Below are positions 8,864-17,846 of a stretch of 64,000 bases of DNA, piece after piece. Source of the stretch: Sulfitobacter sp043557345 (GTDB taxonomy: Bacteria > Pseudomonadota > Alphaproteobacteria > Rhodobacterales > Rhodobacteraceae); assembly GCF_043557345.1 (NCBI RefSeq), contig NZ_JBIFFV010000010.1:1-64000 (forward strand). Reading direction: 5' to 3'. How positions within the stretch are numbered: position 1 is the first letter of the stretch; the number at the start of each line of letters is the position of its first letter. The translations under genes and the position numbers were made by a program. Under the pieces are notes generated by a model that saw only the letters and a program-made list of their open reading frames with translations, was not told the DNA's origin and made no database searches.

Positions 8864-8890
8864 GATTCCTTATAGAAATTGTCAGGAATC
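8864..8890. promoter_or_regulatory. Perfect 7-13-7 inverted repeat upstream of TonB receptor
   Basis: GATTCCT at the left and AGGAATC at the right form perfect arms around a 13-base AT-rich spacer. The element is centred about 73 bases upstream of the receptor start codon, where a promoter operator would lie. An iron-responsive repressor site is the natural guess but the motif does not match a consensus I can name. Confidence 0.4.
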
Positions 8891-9177
8891 TCAAGAGGCT
8901 TGGTTTGAGCGGGGGGATGCCTGTGTCTTTTGGGTAAAGGTAAGGGGGTGGAAGCAGGGGGACGGGGCCGTCGACCACCTTGAAAAAGGGGCGGCTCGGA
9001 CCGCGAAAAGCTGCACCCCCGGCTCCCGCGAAAGCGCAGGCAGCCCCATCAGCCGCCGGGCGCATGACCGCTGCCGCCGAAAGCAACCCTGCTAAAACAA
9101 ACGGCATTTTTGGCCACTGTCACAAATCTTTAGCACGCGCAGGCCACAAGGAGCCGCGATGCGCCGAAGTATAAATT

Positions 9178-9189
9178 GACCAACTGGTC
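9178..9189. promoter_or_regulatory. GACCA-AC-TGGTC dyad upstream of polyamine transporter
   Basis: A perfect 5-bp inverted repeat with a 2-base spacer, about 50 bases before the binding-protein start. It has the GGTC/GACC half-site style of GntR-family operators, but no regulator gene is adjacent. Confidence 0.3.
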
Positions 9190-9238
9190 TAACATGCGCA
9201 TTCTGCCGACAATGAGTACACTAGAAAGAGGATTTCCC

Positions 9239-10300
9239 ATGACAAGAACCATTCTGATGGCCGGCACCATGCTGGCGGGGCTTGCCTCCGTGGCCCAAGC
9301 CGACACGCTGCGCCTTTTGACATGGGGCGGCTACGCACCTGAAGACGTGGTGGCGAAATTCGAAGAAGAGACCGGCCATACCGTCGAAGTCACGAAATCC
9401 AACAACGAAGAGATGATCGCCAAGCTGCGCGCCACGGGCGGCGGTGGTTTCGACCTCGCCCAGCCTTCGCAAGACCGCATCATGGGGCCGCAGATGGAAT
9501 TCGGCATCTACAAGCCGATCGACGTCTCCAAGCTGAACAAAGAGCTTTTCATCCCCTCCATGCTCGACGCGACCATGGCCAACACAACCGTGAACGGCGA
9601 TGTCTATGGCGTGCCGCATGTCTGGGGCACCTCCGGTCTGGTGATGAACACCGCCGAAGCGGGTGACACGGTCAAGGATTACACCGACCTCTGCGCGCCC
9701 GAAGTGGCGGGCAAAGTCTCCTACCGCCTGAAGCGTCCGACGTTGATCGGTTTCGCCTTCGCCATGGGCGAAGACCCCTTCGCCGCCTACGATGACGAGG
9801 CAAAATATGCCGAGATCATGGGCAAGGTCGAAGAGAAGCTGATCGAATGTAAAGAGAACGTCAAAACCTACTGGGGCGGCGGCGATGAGCTGATGAACCT
9901 GCTGCGCTCGGGCGAGGTGACCGCCTCCATGGCATGGGACACTGGCGGCTGGAAACTGAACGACGACAACGCCGACATCACCTTCGTGGCCCCGGCCTCG
10001 GGCGCTCTGGGCTGGATCGACACCTTCGTTCTGCCCGCCAAAGGGCAGGCCGACGATGTGGCCTATGCGTGGATCAACTTCGTCATGCAGCCTGAAATCG
10101 CGGCGATGATCACTGCCGCGGCGGGCAACTTCACCGCCTCCGCAGGCGCGGATGAATTTGCCGAAGACAGCCTGAAAGCCAAGTATCAGAACAGCTTCCC
10201 ACAAGAAGCCATCGACAATATCAAATGGTATCCGCCGGTGCCCGCCGGTCTGGAAACCATCGAAGGCGAGGTGCTGGACCGCGTCCAAGCTGCCAATTGA
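9239..10300 (+). CDS. Spermidine/putrescine-type ABC transporter substrate-binding protein
   Basis: A 353-residue periplasmic protein of the PotD/PotF group. The chosen ATG follows AAAGAGGA and opens a Sec signal (ILMAGTMLAGLASVAQA); the longer frame upstream has no role. The mature protein begins LRLLTWGGYAPEDV, the family's first strand, and contains YGVPHVWGTSGLVMN and WGGGDELMNLLRSGE, where ligand-contacting residues sit. It heads a four-gene operon (binding protein, ATPase, two permeases). A hairpin separates it from the ATPase and probably raises its level over the membrane parts. Polyamine is the likely substrate class, not proven. Confidence 0.88.
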   Translation: MTRTILMAGTMLAGLASVAQADTLRLLTWGGYAPEDVVAKFEEETGHTVEVTKSNNEEMIAKLRATGGGGFDLAQPSQDRIMGPQMEFGIYKPIDVSKLNKELFIPSMLDATMANTTVNGDVYGVPHVWGTSGLVMNTAEAGDTVKDYTDLCAPEVAGKVSYRLKRPTLIGFAFAMGEDPFAAYDDEAKYAEIMGKVEEKLIECKENVKTYWGGGDELMNLLRSGEVTASMAWDTGGWKLNDDNADITFVAPASGALGWIDTFVLPAKGQADDVAYAWINFVMQPEIAAMITAAAGNFTASAGADEFAEDSLKAKYQNSFPQEAIDNIKWYPPVPAGLETIEGEVLDRVQAAN

Positions 10301-10312
10301 TTACTACCCTAC

Positions 10313-10343
10313 GAGCGGCACCCTCCCATCGGGGGTGTCGCTC
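10313..10343 (+). terminator. Intra-operon hairpin after binding-protein gene
   Basis: Arms GAGCGGCACCC and GGGTGTCGCTC pair with one G-T across a short loop, followed by CTTTAT. It lies between the binding-protein stop and the ATPase start and likely causes partial termination or protects the upstream mRNA. Confidence 0.6.
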
Positions 10344-10360
10344 CTTTATACGGAATTCAC

Positions 10361-11446
10361 ATGACCCCAGATCTGGAATGCGTCGACCTCGTTAAGCGGT
10401 TCGGCGATACCACCGCTGTTAACAACGTCTCCTTCACGGTGCCGCCCGGCAGTTTCTTCTCCATCCTCGGGCCTTCGGGCTGCGGCAAAACGACGATCAT
10501 GCGGATGATCGCGGGGTTTCTCGACCCTAGTTCTGGTGACATTCGGATCAAAGGCGGCTCGGTGCTCGACACGCCGCCGAACAAACGCCCGGTGAACATG
10601 GTGTTCCAACATCTGGCGCTATTCCCGATGATGACGATTGCCGAAAACATCGGCTACGGGCTGCGCCGCCGCGGCATGCCCAAGGCCGAGATTGCGCGCA
10701 AGGTCGATGAGGCGCTGGACCGGATCGGCCTGCCGGGCATCGGCGCGCGCAAGACCGATGAGCTTTCGGGCGGGCAGAAACAGCGGGTCGCCATCGCGCG
10801 CTGCATGGTGCTGGAGCCGGACGTGCTGCTGCTGGATGAGCCATTAGGGGCGCTGGACCTCAAGCTGCGTGAGCATATGAAGGTTGAGCTGAAGGCCCTG
10901 CAAGCCGCCTTTGACACGACATTCGTCTATATCACCCACGACCAATCCGAAGCGCTGGTGATGTCCGACCAGATCGCCGTGATGAGCGATGGCCAGTTCG
11001 AACAGGTGGGCCGGGGGCAAGACCTCTATTACCGCCCCGAAACACCCTTTGTCGCCGGTTTCATCGGAGAGTCGAACCGCTGGAAGGGCCGGATCGAACG
11101 GGTGGAGGGTGATGCCCTGCAACTGCGCACCGACAGCGGGCTTGCGATGCGCGCCACCGGCGCGGGGCTTGTCCAAGGGGCGCGGGCCGAGATTTTCGTG
11201 CGGCCCGAATCCATTCGGCTGGCTGCCAGTGCCGATGCGCTGTCGGGGTTCGACAATCAGCTAAAGGGCACCGTCACCAGCCTGTTGTTCAATGGCGCGG
11301 CTTCCCGCGTCTTGGTGCAGGATGATGTGGGTGAGACGCTCGAAGTCACGCTGCCGCAATCGGGGGAGTTCTCAAGCCTGAAACGCGGTGACGTGGTGCA
11401 TATCGGCTGGGGCGCGGGGCAGGCGACCTGCTTTGGGGCCGCGTGA
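10361..11446 (+). CDS. Polyamine-type ABC transporter ATP-binding protein
   Basis: A 361-residue PotA-like ATPase. Walker A GPSGCGKT is at 37-44, LSGGQ at 135-139, and Walker B LLLDEP with the D-loop GALD follows. After residue 240 a C-terminal TOBE-type beta domain is apparent (RPESIRLA...), typical of the MalK/PotA class and used in regulation or ligand sensing. It would energise the two downstream permeases. Its TGA overlaps the ATG of the next gene. Confidence 0.92.
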   Translation: MTPDLECVDLVKRFGDTTAVNNVSFTVPPGSFFSILGPSGCGKTTIMRMIAGFLDPSSGDIRIKGGSVLDTPPNKRPVNMVFQHLALFPMMTIAENIGYGLRRRGMPKAEIARKVDEALDRIGLPGIGARKTDELSGGQKQRVAIARCMVLEPDVLLLDEPLGALDLKLREHMKVELKALQAAFDTTFVYITHDQSEALVMSDQIAVMSDGQFEQVGRGQDLYYRPETPFVAGFIGESNRWKGRIERVEGDALQLRTDSGLAMRATGAGLVQGARAEIFVRPESIRLAASADALSGFDNQLKGTVTSLLFNGAASRVLVQDDVGETLEVTLPQSGEFSSLKRGDVVHIGWGAGQATCFGAA

Positions 11447-12303
11447 TGCGCAGCCAATCCCGACTGACATTCTACCTGCTGCTGACGCCCTTGGTGCTGT
11501 GGCTGGGGCTTTTGATCATCATCCCGCATATCGACATGCTGCTGATTTCGCTGCGCGAGCGGATCAGTTTCGGCGTCTATGAAACCAGTCTGGCGCAATA
11601 TGAAAAGGCGCTGACCGAACCGCTTTACCTGCGCACCTTCTGGCGTACGGCGGTAATGTCGGTGCTGGCAACCGCGCTGACGCTGCTGATCGCCTTTCCG
11701 GTGGCCTATTACATCGCCAAAATGGCGAAGGGGCGCTTGCAACAGGTGTTGTTCCTGCTCTGCCTGATCCCGTTTTACGTCTCGGAACTGGTGCGCACCT
11801 TTGGCTGGATGATCCTGCTGCGCGAGACCGGTCTCGTCTCGAACCTGTTGCAATGGGTGGGGCTGGCGGACCGCCCGGTGGAACTGCTTTACACCGATGC
11901 CACAATGATGGTCGGGCTGGTCTATACCTCCATGCTCTTCATGGTGGTGCCGCTCGTCACCACGCTGGAGAGCCTCGACGATAGTGTGATCGAGGCGGGT
12001 TATGATCTGGGCGGCAGCGGGCTTTCCGTCCTGCGTGAGATCATCATCCCCCATGCCATGCCCGGCATCGTGTCAGGCTGTATCGTCGTCTTCATGCTGA
12101 GCTTGGGCAACTACCTGACGCCGACGATGCTGGGCGGCAAGGACAGTCTGTGGTTCACCGAAATGATCTATAACCAGTTCATCGTGCGCTCCAATTGGGA
12201 GCTGGGCGCCGCCTTTGGCTTTATGCTTTTGGTGCTGTCTTCGGTGATCGTCTGGGGGATGCTCTGGCTGACGGGCCGGACCCTCAAGGAAACGATGGGG
12301 TGA
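11446..12303 (+). CDS. Polyamine-type ABC transporter permease (PotB-like)
   Basis: A 285-residue inner-membrane permease with about six helices. The EAA-type cytoplasmic loop reads EAGYDLGGSGLSVLREIIIP near residue 185, the contact site with the ATPase. The ATG overlaps the stop of the ATPase gene (TGATG); a GTG one codon earlier is also possible. PotB-like by order and sequence style. Confidence 0.9.
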   Translation: MRSQSRLTFYLLLTPLVLWLGLLIIIPHIDMLLISLRERISFGVYETSLAQYEKALTEPLYLRTFWRTAVMSVLATALTLLIAFPVAYYIAKMAKGRLQQVLFLLCLIPFYVSELVRTFGWMILLRETGLVSNLLQWVGLADRPVELLYTDATMMVGLVYTSMLFMVVPLVTTLESLDDSVIEAGYDLGGSGLSVLREIIIPHAMPGIVSGCIVVFMLSLGNYLTPTMLGGKDSLWFTEMIYNQFIVRSNWELGAAFGFMLLVLSSVIVWGMLWLTGRTLKETMG

Positions 12304-12307
12304 TCCA

Positions 12308-13159
12308 ATGATCCCGACAATCCCGCAATCGCGCAGCTTTCGCATCGTCTATGGTGGCTATGTGGCGCTGTTCTTTCTCTATCTGGCCCTGCCGCTGACC
12401 GTGGTGGCGGTCTTTGCCTTTAACGACAGCCAGTTCCCCTCTCTTCCGTGGGAGGGGTTCACGTGGAATTGGTTCTTTGGCGCGGAGCGTCCGCAGATCG
12501 GCGTCTTTCACGAGCGCGGCATTCTGCGCGCGGTCGGCACCTCGGCCTTCGTGGCGCTTTGCGTGGCGGTGCTTTCCGTCTGCGTCGGCACGACCAACGC
12601 CTTTTTGTTCAACCGCTATGAGTTCCGTGGCAAGGGGTTTCTCTATGTGCTGATGCTGCTGCCGCTGGTGATCCCCGGCATCGTCTTGGGCATCTCGGTT
12701 CTGGTCTTCTCGTCGACGCTAGCCAATGGTGTCTGGGACTTGGCGCAGATTGACCTTCAGGCGCTGCGCCCCGGTCTGCTGTTGGTGATCCTTGGGCAGT
12801 TCAGCTTTATCACCACCATCGCCACGCTGGTGATCTCGGCCCGGTTGCAGAAATTCGACCGGACCTTGGAGGAGGCGGCGCTGAACCTTGGGGCGGACCG
12901 TCTGACGGCGGTGCGCACGATCACACTGCCGTTCCTTGCGCCTGCAATGGTCGGGGCCGTGGTGGTGGCCTTTTTGATGAGCTTTGAGAACTTCAACACC
13001 ACGCTGATGCTCGTGGGTTCCGATGCGCCGCTGACCATCGCCATGTTCGACCGGCTGAAAGAGGGGTCGACCCCGCTGCTGAACGCCGTGTCGCTGCTTT
13101 TGATGCTGGGCTCGTCGCTTTTGGCGCTGCTGGTAATCCTGTTCCAGAAACGGGGCTAA
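12308..13159 (+). CDS. Polyamine-type ABC transporter permease (PotC-like)
   Basis: A 283-residue membrane protein, second permease of the importer. The N-terminal helix LFFLYLALPLTVVAVFAF, the substrate-side FPSLPWEGFTWNWFF segment common in PotC, and the EAA loop EEAALNLGADRLTAVRTITLP are all visible. It starts 4 bases after the upstream permease. Its stop codon overlaps that of the convergent poly-gamma-glutamate hydrolase-like gene by 4 bases. Confidence 0.9.
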   Translation: MIPTIPQSRSFRIVYGGYVALFFLYLALPLTVVAVFAFNDSQFPSLPWEGFTWNWFFGAERPQIGVFHERGILRAVGTSAFVALCVAVLSVCVGTTNAFLFNRYEFRGKGFLYVLMLLPLVIPGIVLGISVLVFSSTLANGVWDLAQIDLQALRPGLLLVILGQFSFITTIATLVISARLQKFDRTLEEAALNLGADRLTAVRTITLPFLAPAMVGAVVVAFLMSFENFNTTLMLVGSDAPLTIAMFDRLKEGSTPLLNAVSLLLMLGSSLLALLVILFQKRG

Positions 13160-13767
13160 GCCCCCTCGGCAGGCCCGCCAGCCGGGCCTGCCTCATCCGG
13201 CTGGAGTGCTGAACGTACCGCCCGGCTGAACCTTTCCAGAAAATTCGCATCCTGCGCCAATCGACGCCTCAGCGACCGGGACAGTTCAAGCTGTACCCCC
13301 GCGCCCTTGCGGGTGCGGTTGCAGATGTTCGTCTCATGCAGGCCGGGCAGGGTGGTATTCACCTCCGCCCCGAAGCCCGCCCTGCGCAGGGCGGCACCGA
13401 TGGCATCGCGCATCGCCACGTCCCGCCCGCCGAGCCAGACCGTATCGCTGCCATCGTCCTTGCGGCCATGCACGGCGACGGCCCCCTCGGTGCCGCCGAC
13501 AAGCGCCAGCGCCTGCGGCTCATCGAAACGGTGCGAGGTGATGTGAAAATCCCCATGCGCCCCCGCTTTCAACGCCTCGAAGAGGTAGAGCGACAGGTCC
13601 CGCCCCGCGATGGCCTCGGCGATCAGGCCCGTCTCGGGCTCGATCGTGCCGCCATGCGGGGCCAGAATGACGACCGCACTGCCCCGGTCCTCGGCTCGGA
13701 TGCGGTAATCGACGCCATCGACCATTTCAGTGGAGAGGTCGGCGAAGTTTTGGAAACGATCTGTCAT
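13156..13767 (-). CDS. Poly-gamma-glutamate hydrolase family protein
   Basis: A 203-residue protein of the phage-type gamma-PGA hydrolase family (zinc peptidase related to PghP). Family marks are ILAPHGGTIEPET near the N-terminus, with the zinc-binding His and Glu, then FHITSHRFDEP and a later 'TNICNRTRKGAGVQLELSRSLR' segment. The start chosen is the internal ATG (MTDRFQNFADL); upstream codons are unlike the family. No signal peptide is seen. It follows the amidotransferase gene by 22 bases on the same strand. Whether the substrate is gamma-PGA or another gamma-glutamyl compound is unknown. Confidence 0.8.
   Translation of the reverse strand: MTDRFQNFADLSTEMVDGVDYRIRAEDRGSAVVILAPHGGTIEPETGLIAEAIAGRDLSLYLFEALKAGAHGDFHITSHRFDEPQALALVGGTEGAVAVHGRKDDGSDTVWLGGRDVAMRDAIGAALRRAGFGAEVNTTLPGLHETNICNRTRKGAGVQLELSRSLRRRLAQDANFLERFSRAVRSALQPDEAGPAGGPAEGA
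13168..13192 (+). terminator. Hairpin inside convergent gene end, terminating polyamine operon
   Basis: A perfect 10-bp stem (GGCAGGCCCG / CGGGCCTGCC) with a 5-base loop lies just after the last permease stop. It is embedded in the C-terminal codons of the convergent hydrolase gene. No T-tract follows. Confidence 0.45.
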
Positions 13768-13789
13768 GGCCGGCTCCTGCTTGGGGCGA

Positions 13790-14725
13790 TCACATGTCGA
13801 GCTTGCGGACCGTCTTGCGGATCCGCCCGTCTTTGCGCTCCAGAAAAACAATCTCGCCGAAGTCGATCTTCAGCCATTCCTCCCCGTTTTCGGTCAGCGG
13901 TTCCGACGCGAGGATGGCCGAGGTCGCCTCCCCCTCGGGGCAGGGGTCGATGTCATAGCTGTTGGCATAGTCCTGAAAGTTCGCCCCGGTCAGCAGATAG
14001 ATCGGTTCGAGCAGCATGGAGAGGGGCAGATCCTCATCCCGCAGCTTTTGCCAATTGCCTGTGACATCCGTCTCACCCTCATGGCCGCAACCGAAGTTGA
14101 CACCAATGATCCGCCCCTTGCTGACCAGCGCGATCTTGAGTTTGGTGATCGCCGCGAGGTCAAGGTCGCGGGCGGCTTTGCAGATCACCTGCAACAGCTT
14201 TTCGAACCCGCGCTGCACGTCTTCGTCGCTGTCGCCCTCCAGCAAGGACAGCAGCAGCACATAGAGGAATTCCGTATCCGTCGTGCCGCGCATCTGGGTG
14301 AGGTAACGATCCTTGCAATGAGGCAGGAGTTCGCGCTGCAACTGCCGCCAGTGGGGCAGGGCGCCGTTCTGGGCGATGATCCACGGCGTATGGTCAAAGG
14401 CGAAGGGGTGGCAGTTCTCATCGGCCTGCACCACGCTGGCGTCATAGGAGGCCGCGCGGATATGCGACAGCAGCGTATGCGCTTGCAGGCTGGGGATCAC
14501 CGATCTGGCATTGTCGTCGTGAAAGGCGGCCTTGGGCCGGTGGTAGCGCAGCGGCGCGTCGGGGCGCAGCAGATGGTCGCTCCAAGCGGCGAACCCCCAT
14601 CCGGCCAGTTGCAGACTGGGGTGCAGTTCCGGGTCGAGGCTTTGGTTCAGCAGGCTGTTCTCAGGGGCAAGGAGCAGCGACTCGATTGGCAGTTCAGGTC
14701 CGATATAGGCGAGGAAGCGGCACAT
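13790..14725 (-). CDS. Class II glutamine amidotransferase (EgtC-like)
   Basis: A 311-residue Ntn-hydrolase of the GATase-II fold. It begins MCRFLAYIG, which puts the catalytic Cys at position 2. NGALPHWRQLQ and 'GTTDTEFLYVLLLSLLEG' are typical of the EgtC/YafJ group. It could hydrolyse glutamine or a gamma-glutamyl amide. The operon partner downstream is a poly-gamma-glutamate hydrolase homologue, so the two may share a gamma-glutamyl substrate, but that is inference. No egtB/egtD genes are nearby, so a role in ergothioneine synthesis is not supported. Confidence 0.85.
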   Translation of the reverse strand: MCRFLAYIGPELPIESLLLAPENSLLNQSLDPELHPSLQLAGWGFAAWSDHLLRPDAPLRYHRPKAAFHDDNARSVIPSLQAHTLLSHIRAASYDASVVQADENCHPFAFDHTPWIIAQNGALPHWRQLQRELLPHCKDRYLTQMRGTTDTEFLYVLLLSLLEGDSDEDVQRGFEKLLQVICKAARDLDLAAITKLKIALVSKGRIIGVNFGCGHEGETDVTGNWQKLRDEDLPLSMLLEPIYLLTGANFQDYANSYDIDPCPEGEATSAILASEPLTENGEEWLKIDFGEIVFLERKDGRIRKTVRKLDM

Positions 14726-14886
14726 GGTTTTCCTTACTCTTGAGATAGTTCAGCGACTTCGAAAAGGGTGTGAAGGGCTGAGATAGAGCAGGGCGCGCGA
14801 AAATCGACCAGGGACACGGCAGCGCGGTCTTAGCGCCGCGCCCGTCGGGGGGGCGACCCTCCAATCGGGCCGCCCAAGTTCATAAA

Positions 14887-15174
14887 TCAGATGTCAGAGA
14901 TATAATCCGCCGAGACATAGCCCTGCACCTCAGGCGCATCGGCGAGGGAGACGCGGCACCACAACTGCCCGATCTCGGTCACGCAATCGCGGCGGTTGAG
15001 GACGGTGCCGTCAGGCAGCCCCATGATGATCCCGAAATCCAAGCCCGGACCGGACCGCAGTTTCAAAAGCTCATTCGGCCCGGTGCGGTGCACCATCACG
15101 CGGTCACTGGCCACGCCCGCGCAACCTGCGATGAACATAGCGGTGGAAACTGCTGCGAATGTAATGCTGCGCAT
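14887..15174 (-). CDS. SH3-domain lipoprotein
   Basis: A 95-residue small envelope protein. The signal is MRSITFAAVSTAMFIAGC with lipobox IAGC, so it is probably lipid-anchored. The rest is one bacterial SH3 (SH3b) domain: LKLRSGPGLDFGIIMGLPDGT then WCRVSLAD and a terminal GYVSADYISDI. The internal ATG preceded by AGAGAG is chosen; the longer frame begins with charged codons that spoil the signal. SH3b domains usually bind cell-wall peptides. The partner is unknown. Confidence 0.75.
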   Translation of the reverse strand: MRSITFAAVSTAMFIAGCAGVASDRVMVHRTGPNELLKLRSGPGLDFGIIMGLPDGTVLNRRDCVTEIGQLWCRVSLADAPEVQGYVSADYISDI

Positions 15175-15234
15175 GATCTGTCTCTCTTTTGTTTTCTTTC
15201 TCATAGATCGAAAACCGGGCTGATCCTAGCCGCC

Positions 15235-17661
15235 TTATTCCGCCGCCGCCTTGCACTGCTCCAACGCCCGTTTCAACGAGTGTTCGTCATAGGGTTTCAT
15301 CAAGCTGACATAGCGCGCCGCCTCTGCATCGCCTTCGGCATATTCCCGCGGATCGGCGCCCGAGGCGATGATCACGGCGATCTCGGGGCGCAGTTGCGTC
15401 ACATGCTGCACCAGTTCCATGCCAGAGCCATCGGGCAGGCCAAGGTCGGTGAACATGATGTCGAACCGCTCGGCCTGAAGGCTGCGCTCCGCGGCGGCGA
15501 CGCTGTCGGCCTCGGTCACCGCATAGCCCAGATCAGAGAGCATATCCGCAGTGGCCATGCAGATCAGCGCATCGTCTTCGACCAGCAGCACTTTGGGCGC
15601 GTCATCGGCGCTCGGCGCGGTCTCTGCGACTGGCGTGGCGGTCTCGGCGCTGGTTTGGCGCGAGAGGATCTCATGGATTTTCAGTGCCAGCCGCTCGCGG
15701 GTGTAGGGTTTGCTCAGCAGGTCGACACCTTCGTCAAGCCGCCCGGCATGGACGATGGCGTTTTGCGTATAGCCCGAGGTAAAAAGCACGCCGATATTCG
15801 GCAGATGCGCCTTGGCCTCGCGGGCAAGCTCGGGGCTGCGGATTTTGCCGGGCATGACCACATCGGTGAACAGCAGGTTGATCTGCATCCCGCTTTTCAC
15901 GATCGCCAGCGCACTGTCGGCATTCTCGGCGGTGAGCACGCCATAGCCAAGATCGCGCAGCTGATCGACGGCGGTCTCGCGCACGGCGGCGTCGTCTTCG
16001 ACCACAAGGATCACCTCGCCGCTGCCGGTGGGCGTGTCCGTGCTGGCGGGCAGCGGTGCGCTTTCCTCCTTGCGCTGCGTGCGCGGCAGGTAGACCCGCA
16101 CGGTCGTGCCTTGCTTCTCTTCGCTGTAGAGCTTGATGTGCCCGCCGGACTGTTTAACGAAACCGTAGACCATGCTGAGGCCCAGCCCCGTGCCCTCGCC
16201 CGTGTCCTTGGTGGTAAAGAAGGGGTCAAAGACCTTTTCCATGATCTCGGGCGCGATGCCGGTGCCGGTGTCGGTGATCGCCAGCATGACATATTGGCCC
16301 GGCGCCACGTTCGGATGGTTCTGCGTATAGGCATCATCCAGCGCGGCATTGCCCACTTCGATCGTCAGCTTGCCGTGATGGGCCATCGCATCGCGCGCGT
16401 TGATGGCGAGGTTCAGGATCACGTTCTCCAACTGCGCCGGATCGACAAGACAGTTCCACAGCCCGCCCGAGATCACCGTCTCGACCTCGATCCCTTCGCC
16501 AAGGGTGCGGCGCAGCATGTCGTCCATGCCCCGCACCAATCGGCCAAGGTTCTGCGGTTTCGGCTCCAAGGGCTGCTGCCGCCCAAAGGCCAGCAATTGC
16601 GCGGTAAGCTTGGCCCCGCGCGACACGCCCGCCATGGCATTGTCGACGAACCGCCGCTTGGCGTCGCCTTCGGGCAATTCTTTCGACAGGAGTTGCAGGT
16701 TGCTGCCCACCACTTGCAGCAGGTTGTTGAAGTCATGCGCGATGCCGCCGGTCAACTGGCCCACGGCTTCCATCTTCTGCGCCTGCACCAATTGCGCCTC
16801 AAGCCGGTCCCGTTCGGCCATGGCCTCTTCGATCTTGGTTTTCAGCGCGTTGTTGAACTCGATCTCGGCATTGCGGGCGCGCAGTTCTTCGCGCAGGTCG
16901 CGCACCTCGATCACCGTCCCCACGGTCTTGCCGGTCTCGTCCTTCATCGGGGAGGCGGTGAAGCCTACGGGGTAAAAGCTGCCATCCTTATGGACAAAGG
17001 TCTCCTCCCCCTGGGTCTGGTGGTTCTCGGGAAAGGCGCGGTCGATGGGGCAGTCTTCGATAGGGAAAGGCCGCCCGTCTGGATGGGTGTGGTGGACCAC
17101 GTCATGCAGCGGTCGGCCTGCGGTTTCCTCGAACCGATAGCCGGTCAGCTTTTCTGCCGCGCGGTTCATGAAAACGCATTGCTGCTTGTCGTCCATCATG
17201 AAGATGGCCATCGTCGTGTTGTCTAGGATCGCGTCCAGCCGGGCCGAGACTTTGGTCAGCGCCGCGTTGGCCTCTTTTTGTTTCGTGATGTCCTGAATGG
17301 CCGCGTAGAGGACCGTGTCATTCTCGGTAACGATCAATTGCAGATGGGTCAGTACGCTATAGCGCGACCCGTCCTTACGCTGGTGGATCGTCTCATATTC
17401 CAGCGTTGTCTTCTCACCGCTGAGCAGCGGTTGGACGAGTTCCAAAAACGCCTCGCGCGACAGGTCGGGCTTGATGTCCCAAGCCGCCATGCCGCGCAGC
17501 TCATCCATCGAATAGCCAAGGTTCTCGCGCGCGCCGCGATTGGCGAGAGTGAAGGTGAAGTCTTCGACTGAAAACAGGTAAACTTCGCTGGCCGCATCTT
17601 CGACGATCTGGCCAAGGCGATCACTCGCCAATCTGAATGCTTCTTGCACCATTTTCCTCAA
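15235..17661 (-). CDS. Hybrid PAS sensor histidine kinase with two receiver domains
   Basis: An 808-residue cytoplasmic signalling protein. Two PAS domains span about 20-130 and 140-260, the second with an RGDLREEL-like PAC end. A short coiled coil leads to the H-box GGIAHDFNNLLQ (His 309), then the ATPase domain with NLAINARDAM, DTGTGI and GTGLGLSMVYG. Receiver 1 begins VILVVEDD near 555 with TDVVMPG. Receiver 2 begins KVLLVEDD near 690 with TDLGLPDG. No membrane segment is seen. This architecture is common in alphaproteobacteria and may feed a phosphotransferase elsewhere. The signal is unknown; one PAS could bind flavin, but no NCRFL motif is present. Confidence 0.9.
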   Translation of the reverse strand: MRKMVQEAFRLASDRLGQIVEDAASEVYLFSVEDFTFTLANRGARENLGYSMDELRGMAAWDIKPDLSREAFLELVQPLLSGEKTTLEYETIHQRKDGSRYSVLTHLQLIVTENDTVLYAAIQDITKQKEANAALTKVSARLDAILDNTTMAIFMMDDKQQCVFMNRAAEKLTGYRFEETAGRPLHDVVHHTHPDGRPFPIEDCPIDRAFPENHQTQGEETFVHKDGSFYPVGFTASPMKDETGKTVGTVIEVRDLREELRARNAEIEFNNALKTKIEEAMAERDRLEAQLVQAQKMEAVGQLTGGIAHDFNNLLQVVGSNLQLLSKELPEGDAKRRFVDNAMAGVSRGAKLTAQLLAFGRQQPLEPKPQNLGRLVRGMDDMLRRTLGEGIEVETVISGGLWNCLVDPAQLENVILNLAINARDAMAHHGKLTIEVGNAALDDAYTQNHPNVAPGQYVMLAITDTGTGIAPEIMEKVFDPFFTTKDTGEGTGLGLSMVYGFVKQSGGHIKLYSEEKQGTTVRVYLPRTQRKEESAPLPASTDTPTGSGEVILVVEDDAAVRETAVDQLRDLGYGVLTAENADSALAIVKSGMQINLLFTDVVMPGKIRSPELAREAKAHLPNIGVLFTSGYTQNAIVHAGRLDEGVDLLSKPYTRERLALKIHEILSRQTSAETATPVAETAPSADDAPKVLLVEDDALICMATADMLSDLGYAVTEADSVAAAERSLQAERFDIMFTDLGLPDGSGMELVQHVTQLRPEIAVIIASGADPREYAEGDAEAARYVSLMKPYDEHSLKRALEQCKAAAE

Positions 17662-17846
17662 GCTTGTCGGCCGCGATGACCGGCTAAATTATTCTGCAAG
17701 ATGCAGGTTTGTTTAACCTAGCCTTATGGAGCGACAAGACGAGGGCAAAAAGCCACATTCGTATAAGGGGCGGGTTTTTGCGCAGATAAATGAGAGAGGC
17801 GCACCCGCCGAAACCAGCGGATGCACAAGGGGGGGGCGACGCGCGG

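Larger units (their letters stand above)
8805..9238. other. Intergenic regulatory region, TonB receptor / polyamine transporter
   Basis: No convincing gene is present; the short frames here lack ribosome binding sites. The stretch holds the divergent promoters of the TonB receptor (left) and the polyamine-type transporter (right), and two dyad elements listed separately. Confidence 0.6.

Noticed and set aside
8817..9107. 96-codon minus-strand frame upstream of the TonB receptor
   Set aside because: Overlaps the promoter dyad and has an Ala/Pro-rich random look.
15088..17226. 712-codon plus-strand open frame
   Set aside because: It is antisense to the hybrid histidine kinase, whose domains are unmistakable; long shadow frames are expected in GC-rich coding DNA.
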